Shown here piece by piece: positions 15,247 through 21,972 of a stretch of DNA of 24,711 nt. The notes under the pieces were generated by a model, which saw only the letters and a program-made list of their open reading frames with translations, made no database searches and was not told the origin of the DNA. The DNA is from Candidatus Omnitrophota bacterium (GTDB lineage: Bacteria > Ratteibacteria > UBA8468 > B48-G9 > JAFGKM01). Position 1 is the first letter of the stretch. Each line of letters starts with the position of its first letter. The stretch is taken from assembly GCA_023818745.1 (NCBI GenBank), contig JAMWBY010000010.1, positions 1 to 24,711 on the forward strand, read 5' to 3'. The position numbers were made by a program, and so were the translations under genes.

Positions 15247-15713
15247 GTGAAAAGATAATTATAAGAAAAGCAAAAATGAAAGAAGTTAATTTAATAAGAA
15301 AGATAGTAAATCAATTTGCAATTGAAGGGAAAATGCTTCCTCTTTCTTTAAACCAGATTTATGAGCGATTGAGAGATTTTTCTGTAATAGAGAAAAATGG
15401 CAAGATTATAGGATGTGCTGCATTGAAAATTATATGGAAAGACCTTGCTGAAATAAGGTCAATGGCAATAAAAAAAACATTTCATAAAAAAGGTTATGGT
15501 AGGAAACTTATAGAAACATTATTGAAAGAAGCGGAGGAACTGGATATTGATAAAGTTTTCGTTCTTACATACACACCAGAATTTTTTGAAAAATTTGGTT
15601 TTGAAAAAATTCCTAAATCAAAATTACCACATAAAATATGGATTGACTGCATTAACTGCCCCAAATTTCCAAGATGTGATGAAATTGCAATGATGAAAAC
15701 AATAAAAAAATGA
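15243..15713 (+). CDS. argA: N-acetylglutamate synthase-type GNAT acetyltransferase (short ArgA)
   Basis: A 156-residue GNAT enzyme. It matches the short, stand-alone N-acetylglutamate synthase-type family: GKMLPLSLNQIYERLRDF near residue 34, GCAALKIIWKDLAEIRSMAI, an acetyl-CoA loop KKGYGRKLIE (normally R/QxxGxG), VFVLTYTPEFFEKFGF, and a C-terminal WIDCINCPKFPRCDE with a cysteine cluster typical of this group. The expected reaction is acetyl-CoA plus glutamate to N-acetylglutamate, the first step of arginine synthesis. argG lies 1.1 kb downstream in the same operon, which supports the role. The ORF overlaps both neighbours by 4 bases. The gene symbol is assigned by family resemblance; the reaction is inferred. 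Confidence 0.85.
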   Translation: MSEKIIIRKAKMKEVNLIRKIVNQFAIEGKMLPLSLNQIYERLRDFSVIEKNGKIIGCAALKIIWKDLAEIRSMAIKKTFHKKGYGRKLIETLLKEAEELDIDKVFVLTYTPEFFEKFGFEKIPKSKLPHKIWIDCINCPKFPRCDEIAMMKTIKK

Positions 15714-16816
15714 AAAAAATTATTTTTTTATTTTTATTCTCATCTTTTTTCTGTTTTTCAAAAGTTTTTATAAAAGAAGAAATAGAAATAAATAGTGAAG
15801 AAGAAGAAATTTTTTTAGTTGGAGATAATATAAAGTTAAGAGGATTTTTTAAAAATGATGTGATTGTCCTTGGAAAAGATGTAAATGGTAATTTTAAAGT
15901 TGCAGGCGATTTTCTGTCATGTTGTTTTAATCAGGTAATTTCAGCAGGTATTGAGAAAGATTTATATACAGTAGGGAGTAAAATATTTTTTGAAGGGAAA
16001 GTGAAAGATAGTTTTACTTGTTTAGCAAGAAATATATTAATTAAAAATTCAGTAATTGAAGGCAACTTAAGAGTTATTGCTAATAAAATTGATGCAACTA
16101 ATATAAATGTTTCTCAAAAAAGTTTTTTTTATGGTGAGAAAGTTAAAATTTCAGGTGTTTTTTCAGATGTTGTAATTCATGCAAAAGAAATTGAAATAGA
16201 AAAAGGAACTCAAATTTATGGAGATTTAATATATTATTCACCACAAGAGGTTTTTTTTCAGGATATTGAATTGAAGGGGAAAATATTTTATAAAAAACCT
16301 CATGGAGAAAAACTATTAGAAAAAATTTATTTTTTTAAAAAGATAAAATTTTTTTACTCTTTTCTTTCATTAGGGTTCATGTATTTTTTATTGTTAATTT
16401 TTGCTCCCAATTTGTTCAAATCAACAGTATATACATCCGGTAGAAACTTTATAAAGTCATTTTTTTTAGGTCTTTTTTTAATTTTTATATTTAGTTCATT
16501 TATTTTACTTTCATTCATTATAATAATTGGTGTTCCAGTTGGTTTAATTGCAATTTCTGTTTTTTTATCTACTTTATATCTTTCTCGTGGTTTTATTTTT
16601 ATATATCTGGCAAGAAAAATATTTTTTAAATTTGAAGATAAAAAATTTATATGGGTTGTTTCAATTTTAACCGGAATTTTAATATTCAACTTACTCTCAT
16701 TAAATTCAACATTAAAAATTATTATAAATCTAATTGCGATTCCTTCTGGATTTGGTGCTTTATTTATAGATAGGGTAAAATTGTTAAAAAAGTTAAGAGA
16801 AGAAAAATTTTTTTAA
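15710..16816 (+). CDS. Secreted bactofilin-like beta-helix domain fused to a polytopic membrane domain
   Basis: A 368-residue protein with an N-terminal signal sequence or anchor (MKKIIFLFLFSSFFCFS). Residues about 20-195 form a repetitive, beta-rich region in which short strands recur every dozen or so residues (IFLVGDNIKLRGFF, DVIVLGKDVNGNFKVAGD, DLYTVGSKIFFEGKVKD, NSVIEGNLRVIANKI, VKISGVFSDVVIHAKEIEIE). This resembles the right-handed beta-helix of bactofilin-type polymer-forming proteins. From about residue 212 there are four or five membrane segments, the longest run at 248-305. The layout suggests an envelope protein with an extracytoplasmic beta-helix. Function unknown. It overlaps argA by 4 bases and is 13 bases from argG. 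Confidence 0.65.
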   Translation: MKKIIFLFLFSSFFCFSKVFIKEEIEINSEEEEIFLVGDNIKLRGFFKNDVIVLGKDVNGNFKVAGDFLSCCFNQVISAGIEKDLYTVGSKIFFEGKVKDSFTCLARNILIKNSVIEGNLRVIANKIDATNINVSQKSFFYGEKVKISGVFSDVVIHAKEIEIEKGTQIYGDLIYYSPQEVFFQDIELKGKIFYKKPHGEKLLEKIYFFKKIKFFYSFLSLGFMYFLLLIFAPNLFKSTVYTSGRNFIKSFFLGLFLIFIFSSFILLSFIIIIGVPVGLIAISVFLSTLYLSRGFIFIYLARKIFFKFEDKKFIWVVSILTGILIFNLLSLNSTLKIIINLIAIPSGFGALFIDRVKLLKKLREEKFF

Positions 16817-16829
16817 AAAAGGAGATGAA

Positions 16830-18026
16830 ATGAAGATTGTTATTGCTTATTCAGGTGGATTAGATACTTCAGTTGCAATAAGATATTTGAAAGATAAATA
16901 TAATGCAGAAATTATTGCTTATACCTCAAATATAGGACAAAAATTAGAAGCACCTGATGTACTTGAAGAAAGAGCAAAAAAGGCAGGTGCTAAAAAGTTT
17001 TATTATGAAGATTTGAGAGAGAAATTTGTAAATGAATATATTATTCCCACACTTAAAGCAGGTGCTGTTTATCAGGATAAATATCCACTTGCCACATCTC
17101 TTTCAAGACCTTTGATTGCGGAAAGTGTTATAAAGATTGCAAAAAAAGAAAAAGCAGATGCAGTGAGTCATGGATGTACAGGAAAGGGGAATGATCAGGT
17201 AAGATTTGAACTTACGTTTAAATATCTTGCTCCAGATTTAAAAGTTATAGCACCTTTAAGAGAATGGGAATTTAAATCAAGAGAGCAAGAAATTGAATAT
17301 GCAAAAGAAAAAGGAATTCCTATTAACATAACTAAATCAAAACCATATAGCATTGATGAAAATTTATGGGGGATATCTATTGAATGTGGAGTCCTTGAAG
17401 ACCCTTGGATAGAACCACCTGAAGATGCCTATCAGATAACTACATCTCCAGAAAAAGCACCAGATAAACCTGAATATATGGAAATTGGATTTGAAAAAGG
17501 TGTCTTTGTTTCATTAAACAATGAAAGATTAAATCAAATAGAAATAATAGAAAGATTAACGAAAATTGGAGCAAAGCATGGAGTAGGAAGAATTGATATG
17601 GTAGAGGATAGATTGGTCGGAATAAAATCAAGGGAAATTTATGAAGCCCCTGCGGCAGTAATTTTGCATAATGCTCATAATGAACTTGAAAAACTTGTAT
17701 TTTCAAGGGAACTATATGAATTTAAAAAACTTGTTTCTTTAAAATATTCTCAAATTGTATATTTCGGTCAATGGTTTTCCCATTTGAAAGAATGTCTTGA
17801 TAAATTTATAGAGGAGAGTCAGAAATATGTTACAGGCAAAGTAAGAATAAAATTATATAAAGGAAATTGTATTGTTGTTGGAAGAAGTTCTCCGTATTCT
17901 CTTTACAAAGAGGAACTTGCAACCTATTCTGAAAAGGATATATTTGATCATAAATCTTCAAGTGGATTTATAGAAATATTTGGGTTGGTTTCAAAACTTG
18001 AAGGAGAAAGAAGTAAAAAAAGATGA
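16830..18026 (+). CDS. argG: Argininosuccinate synthase
   Basis: ArgG (398 residues) joins citrulline and aspartate with ATP to form argininosuccinate. The PP-loop AYSGGLDTSV opens the protein. It continues with YQDKYPLATSLSRPLIA, VSHGCTGKGNDQVRFE (citrulline/aspartate site), REWEFKSREQEIEYA, SIDENLWGISIECG, GIKSREIYEAPAA and RIKLYKGN. Length is typical of the short ArgG type found in many bacteria and archaea. A GGAGATGAA ribosome site precedes the ATG. The stop overlaps the DUF72 gene start by 4 bases. With the ArgA-type acetyltransferase upstream it marks an arginine component in this mixed operon; the other arg genes are not in the window. Confidence 0.97.
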   Translation: MKIVIAYSGGLDTSVAIRYLKDKYNAEIIAYTSNIGQKLEAPDVLEERAKKAGAKKFYYEDLREKFVNEYIIPTLKAGAVYQDKYPLATSLSRPLIAESVIKIAKKEKADAVSHGCTGKGNDQVRFELTFKYLAPDLKVIAPLREWEFKSREQEIEYAKEKGIPINITKSKPYSIDENLWGISIECGVLEDPWIEPPEDAYQITTSPEKAPDKPEYMEIGFEKGVFVSLNNERLNQIEIIERLTKIGAKHGVGRIDMVEDRLVGIKSREIYEAPAAVILHNAHNELEKLVFSRELYEFKKLVSLKYSQIVYFGQWFSHLKECLDKFIEESQKYVTGKVRIKLYKGNCIVVGRSSPYSLYKEELATYSEKDIFDHKSSSGFIEIFGLVSKLEGERSKKR

Positions 18027-18727
18027 AAATATATGTTGGCACGAGTGGATGGTTGTATAGCTGGAATGAAGGCCAAAATTTTGAGTGGTATATCAAAAAT
18101 TCTCAATTAAATTCAGTAGAATTAAATGCTTCTTTTTATAGATTTCCATTTCAAAACCAAATTAAAGGATGGGCAGAGAAAGGTAAAAATATAGTTTTTT
18201 CTGTTAAAGTTCATAGAAAAATTACACATTTACTTAAATTGAGTGATGAAAGCAAGGATGTTTGGAATAATTTTAAAAGTTTATTTTTACCTCTTGAGAA
18301 TAGGATAAAATTTTATCTTTTTCAGATGCCACCAAGTTTTTCTGTTGAATATTTAGATAGGGTGAAAAATTTTTTTAAAGATTTAAAGGAAAAAAAAATT
18401 GCGATTGAATTTAGGCATAAAAGTTGGTTTTCTGATGAAATTGTAAAAAAAGTTGAAAATTTAGGAATTGTTTTTGTCAGTGTTGATAGTCCTGAAATAA
18501 AGTCATTTATAGTAAAAACATGTGATACAATATACTTAAGATTTCATGGTAGAACCAACTGGTATTCACATAATTATACTGATAAAGAATTGAAAGAAAT
18601 AATTGATAAAATAAAAAAATTAAGACCAAAATTTGTTTATGCTTACTTTAATAATGACCATAATATGCTTTTAAATGCACAGAATTTTTACTGGCAACTG
18701 GAAATTAAAAATGAAAGCACTTCTTAA
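18023..18727 (+). CDS. DUF72 (YecE-like) protein
   Basis: A 234-residue protein of the widespread DUF72 family, predicted to fold as a TIM barrel. Signatures are IYVGTSGWLYSW at the N terminus, NSVELNASFYRFP, FSVKVHRKITHL, FQMPPSF, IEFRHKSWF, YLRFHGRTNWY and a C-terminal VYAYFNNDH. These conserved acidic, His and Arg residues cluster at one barrel end in known structures, but no reaction is established, so I leave it unnamed. It overlaps argG by 4 bases and the next gene by 17 bases, so it is clearly within the operon. Confidence 0.9.
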   Translation: MKIYVGTSGWLYSWNEGQNFEWYIKNSQLNSVELNASFYRFPFQNQIKGWAEKGKNIVFSVKVHRKITHLLKLSDESKDVWNNFKSLFLPLENRIKFYLFQMPPSFSVEYLDRVKNFFKDLKEKKIAIEFRHKSWFSDEIVKKVENLGIVFVSVDSPEIKSFIVKTCDTIYLRFHGRTNWYSHNYTDKELKEIIDKIKKLRPKFVYAYFNNDHNMLLNAQNFYWQLEIKNESTS

Positions 18728-20042
18728 TACAGAATTTAAATGTCTTTATTGTGGAAGAGTACATAAGATTGATATAAAAGAGATTATATTTGGAAAAATT
18801 GAACAAATAAATGAATTCATAAAAAAATTTTTTTTGATAGATAGTAAAATTTCAATTCTTTGTGACAATATAACATGGGAAGTTGCAGGAAAAAAGATTA
18901 ATAATATTCTTGATGATTTTGAAAGGGTTCCTCTTATTTTAAAAAATAAAGGAGAAAAAAGGATTATAGCAAAATATGAATATTTTGAAAAAATTGAGGA
19001 AAATATTAAAGACAAAAATATAAATTTATTATTAACAGTTGGAACCGGCTCAATAACAGATTTAGGGAAATTGGTGGGAAACAGATATCAAATACCAGTT
19101 ATGTCATTTCCAACCGCTCCTTCAATGAATGGATATACATCACCAGTTTCTGCTTACATTAAAGATGGAGTTAAAATTACTGTTCCTGTAAGTCCATGTA
19201 AATATATTTATGTGGATGACGAAATAATATCAAATGCACCTATTGAACTAATAAAAGCAGGTTTTGCAGATTCTCTTGCCAAAAGTTTTGCAAATGCTGA
19301 CTGGAAGATATCTTCTATAATTTTAGAAGAAAAGTTTTGTCAATTACCTTACCAAATAGTAAGTAAAGCAGAGAGAGAATACATAGACAAAGGAGATTTA
19401 ATTTTAAAAAGAGATAAGGAATTTATACATAATTTAATGGAAACACTTAATTTAGGAGGAATTTCTATGATTATAGCAGGGTCTTCCGCACCTGCTTCTG
19501 GAGGAGAACATTTAATTTCTCATTTTCTTGATATGTACGCTTATCAGAATAATATGGAACCATTTGCATATCATGGATTACAGGTTGGGATTGGTGTTTA
19601 TTTTTGTTCTTTGGTTTATGAAAAATTGAAAGAGTTAAATGATTTAGAAATATCAAAGAAACTTAATCAGAAATATATTGATTATAATGAGAAAGAAAAA
19701 GTATTAACATCTTTATTTAACTCAAGTAAAGAGTTGCTAAAAGAAATTTTTAAGAAGAAAGTTAATAATGTTAGAAAAATGAAAGAAAAACTTGTAGAAA
19801 GATGGGATGATATTAAAAAAACTGCATTTACGATGATTTATACTCCAAATGAAATTAAAAATTTTTTAAATAAAGGGAATTGTCCAACTCATTTAAATGA
19901 GATAGTTTTAGATGATGCTCTCATTCATAAAATATTAACACTTTCAAGATTTATAAGAGATAGAATAACTATACTGGACATTGCTGATGAGATTGGATTG
20001 CTTGATGAAATAGTAAAAGGATATATAAAAGGAAATTTATGA
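18711..20042 (+). CDS. egsA: sn-Glycerol-1-phosphate dehydrogenase (AraM/EgsA type)
   Basis: A 443-residue enzyme of the iron-alcohol-dehydrogenase superfamily, G1PDH branch: NAD(P)H-dependent reduction of dihydroxyacetone phosphate to sn-glycerol-1-phosphate. Visible motifs are LLTVGTGSITDLGK, SFPTAPSMNGYTSPVSAYI, IKAGFADSLAKSFANADWK, GSSAPASGGEHLISHFLDM and FAYHGLQVGIG; the probable metal ligands are Asp187, His267 and His288. The N terminus carries a CLYCGRVH cluster (Cys11, Cys14, His18). I chose the ATG at 18711 over an in-frame ATG at 18675 because the family's N terminus begins near KCLYCGRVH and the shorter version gives a smaller overlap (17 bases) with DUF72. The stop overlaps thiL by 4 bases. 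A related sugar-phosphate dehydrogenase is the main alternative. Confidence 0.87.
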   Translation: MKALLNTEFKCLYCGRVHKIDIKEIIFGKIEQINEFIKKFFLIDSKISILCDNITWEVAGKKINNILDDFERVPLILKNKGEKRIIAKYEYFEKIEENIKDKNINLLLTVGTGSITDLGKLVGNRYQIPVMSFPTAPSMNGYTSPVSAYIKDGVKITVPVSPCKYIYVDDEIISNAPIELIKAGFADSLAKSFANADWKISSIILEEKFCQLPYQIVSKAEREYIDKGDLILKRDKEFIHNLMETLNLGGISMIIAGSSAPASGGEHLISHFLDMYAYQNNMEPFAYHGLQVGIGVYFCSLVYEKLKELNDLEISKKLNQKYIDYNEKEKVLTSLFNSSKELLKEIFKKKVNNVRKMKEKLVERWDDIKKTAFTMIYTPNEIKNFLNKGNCPTHLNEIVLDDALIHKILTLSRFIRDRITILDIADEIGLLDEIVKGYIKGNL

Positions 20043-20932
20043 CTGAAAAAGAGATAATAGAATTTCTAAAAAAAAATTTTAAAAGTAGAAAGGCAATTTT
20101 AGGTATAGATGATGACTGTGCAGTAATCAAATATACAAAAAATTATTATTTAATTTTAACCACTGATACTCTTGTTGAAAATGTCCATTTTGAACTTAAT
20201 AAATTTACTTGGCATCAAATAGGAAAAAAAGCGATTGCTGTCAATATAAGTGATATATGTGCTATGGGAGGAAAACCTGAATTTGCATTAATTTCTCTTG
20301 GGTTGCCTCAAAGCAATTATAAAATTATAAGTGATATAACAAAAGGGATTAAAGAGATGAGCAAAAAGTATAAATTTGAAATAATAGGAGGTAATTTAAC
20401 AAAATCAGAAAAAATTTTTATAGATGTTTTTATGGTGGGAGTTGTTGAAAAAAAATATTTGAAAACAAGGAAAGGTGCCAGCCCAGGGAATTTAATATAT
20501 GTCACAGGAACTCTTGGAGCATCTCAAATAGGAAAGCAATTTGCTTTATCACCGCCTGTTTTTCAGATAAGGCAGTTGATTAAAAAATATAAAATTACAA
20601 GTATGATAGATATTTCAGATGGACTATCTTCTGATTTAATAAAACTTGCTGAAAGAAGTTGTGTTGGATTTAAATTATATATTGATAAAATACCTATTTC
20701 TTCTGATGCAAAAAAAATAAGCAAAAATGAAATGGAAAGTATAAAACATGCTTTGAATGATGGTGAGGATTATGAAATTCTTTTTACCGCTGAAAGAGAT
20801 GAAAAAATACCACACAAAATTAAAGGAACAAAAATTACAAAAATAGGAGAAATAACAGAGGATAAAAAATATATAGGAATTTATAAAGATAAAATATTTG
20901 AGATAAAAGACAAAGGTTTTTCACATTTTTGA
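20039..20932 (+). CDS. thiL: Thiamine-monophosphate kinase
   Basis: ThiL (297 residues) phosphorylates thiamine monophosphate to the active cofactor thiamine pyrophosphate. It has the ThiL order of motifs: LGIDDDCAVI (metal/ATP aspartates), LTTDTLVENVHFEL, IGKKAIAVNISDICAMGGKPEF, LISLGLP, IIGGNLTKS (usually GGDT), MIDISDGLSSDL, LNDGEDYEILFTA and a C-terminal DKGFSHF. It is slightly shorter than E. coli ThiL (325 residues). PurM belongs to the same fold superfamily, but the TTDTLVENVHF and ISDGLSSDL motifs identify ThiL. The ATG overlaps the egsA stop by 4 bases. Confidence 0.94.
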   Translation: MTEKEIIEFLKKNFKSRKAILGIDDDCAVIKYTKNYYLILTTDTLVENVHFELNKFTWHQIGKKAIAVNISDICAMGGKPEFALISLGLPQSNYKIISDITKGIKEMSKKYKFEIIGGNLTKSEKIFIDVFMVGVVEKKYLKTRKGASPGNLIYVTGTLGASQIGKQFALSPPVFQIRQLIKKYKITSMIDISDGLSSDLIKLAERSCVGFKLYIDKIPISSDAKKISKNEMESIKHALNDGEDYEILFTAERDEKIPHKIKGTKITKIGEITEDKKYIGIYKDKIFEIKDKGFSHF

Positions 20933-20942
20933 TGCTTTTAAA

Positions 20943-21260
20943 ATGGACAATATTTATCTCTTGATTTTTTTAAAGTGGATTTTAATTTACTTTGTTATAA
21001 TTTTTATTTTCAGAAAATTTCAATCATCTTATCTTTATCTGTTAATTTCTTTTTGTTTTTTTATCGGTTTTGTGTTAAGAAAATTCAATATTTATCCAGG
21101 AAGAGAAGAACCTCTTTGGATTGACTTATCTACTTTTTTTATCTCATTTTCATTATTTTTTTTGACTAAATTTCTATTTAAAATTGATATTAAGATAGGT
21201 TTTGCAATAATTTTGCTTCCACATCTCACATATAATATTTTGAAGATTATTAAATCTTAA
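20943..21260 (+). CDS. Small hypothetical membrane protein
   Basis: A 105-residue protein with three or four hydrophobic segments (about 4-24, 30-46, 64-79 and 86-102) separated by short charged turns, including YPGREEPLW around residues 57-65. I do not recognise a family. It begins ten bases after thiL without a strong ribosome site and is the last plus-strand gene before a convergent lipoprotein gene, so it probably closes the long operon. Composition and codon use look like its neighbours, supporting a real gene. Confidence 0.6.
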   Translation: MDNIYLLIFLKWILIYFVIIFIFRKFQSSYLYLLISFCFFIGFVLRKFNIYPGREEPLWIDLSTFFISFSLFFLTKFLFKIDIKIGFAIILLPHLTYNILKIIKS

Positions 21261-21292
21261 AAAGATTATGCCTTTAGTTATCAAATTTTTTA

Positions 21293-21895
21293 TTATTTAT
21301 ATTTTTTTAAATCAAATTCAAACGATGTAGTTATTTCTTTATCTTCTTCCACTGGTTTGAAAGTTACTACAAGGTTAACCTTTGTTTTTTCTGGGATTTC
21401 CTTTTTTGAAAATTTTACTTCTCCTTCAGATATATGAGTATAATCCCTTGCAAATTGAGAATAAGGAGCCATAAAAGAAGAAATAGGTTGAATTTTTTTA
21501 CCGTTATATTCTAAATAAAATTTTGCAGTTCTTCCAAAGGTAGCATAATCCCCATAAAGAGTAACTTTAAAACATATTTTATCTGAGATATCCTTTAAAA
21601 CCATGTTTATAACCTTCATATCAACTTTTTGATTTCTTTCTTCTGCATTTTTTGATAAAAGAGCCACTCTTAAGAATGGTGTGATTAAAACTGCTTTTCC
21701 ACCTGTAAATTCATAACCACGATCAATTGACCAGTCTTTAACAAATTCAGAAAATGTTAAATTTGCATTTTCTTTACCATATTTTATTGCTTGTTCTATT
21801 TCATTTGGAGTAAGAATTTGTTCAGTTATTTCATTTTTTCTTTGGCATCCAATAATAAGAAAAACAATACCCAAAAACAAAATAAATCTTTTCAT
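21293..21895 (-). CDS. Putative lipoprotein, family not recognised
   Basis: A 200-residue protein with a lipoprotein signal peptide: two positive residues, a hydrophobic core, and lipobox LIIGC with Cys17 as the predicted lipidated residue. After a short polar stretch there is a mixed alpha/beta domain: a helix around residues 30-55, strands including GGKAVLITPFLRVALLS, and a C-terminal beta-rich half (ICFKVTLYGDYATFGRTAKF, KTKVNLVVTFKPVEE, TTSFEFDLKKY) suggestive of an Ig-like or beta-sandwich fold. I do not recognise the family. It has its own near-leaderless promoter, no ribosome site, and is divergent from leuA. Confidence 0.75.
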   Translation of the reverse strand: MKRFILFLGIVFLIIGCQRKNEITEQILTPNEIEQAIKYGKENANLTFSEFVKDWSIDRGYEFTGGKAVLITPFLRVALLSKNAEERNQKVDMKVINMVLKDISDKICFKVTLYGDYATFGRTAKFYLEYNGKKIQPISSFMAPYSQFARDYTHISEGEVKFSKKEIPEKTKVNLVVTFKPVEEDKEITTSFEFDLKKYK

Positions 21896-21904
21896 TTTTT
21901 ATAA

Positions 21905-21933
21905 ATTATAATTACATTTTTTAAATCAGTCAA
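21905..21933 (-). promoter_or_regulatory. Sigma70-type promoter for the lipoprotein gene, placed for a near-leaderless mRNA
   Basis: On the minus strand, TTGACT (complement of 21928-21933, five of six) and TATAAT (complement of 21905-21910, perfect) are 17 bases apart. Only nine bases separate the -10 box from the ATG at 21895, so transcription should begin about three bases before the start codon. No Shine-Dalgarno sequence fits in the gap. Confidence 0.55.
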
Positions 21934-21972
21934 TTTTTATGGTAATATAAATGATAAAAGGAGAAAGATTAA

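Noticed and set aside
16354..16689. A 111-codon minus-strand frame inside the beta-helix membrane protein gene
   Set aside because: It is antisense to membrane-segment codons, has no ribosome site, and lies wholly inside a better supported gene.
18675..18710. Upstream ATG for the glycerol-1-phosphate dehydrogenase
   Set aside because: It would add 12 residues without family support and lengthen the overlap with DUF72 to 53 bases; the ATG at 18711 fits the family's N terminus better.
21253..21267. Small inverted repeat AATCTT-AAA-AAGATT at the end of the small membrane protein gene
   Set aside because: Six AT-rich base pairs with a three-base loop and no adjacent U-run that would make a convincing terminator.
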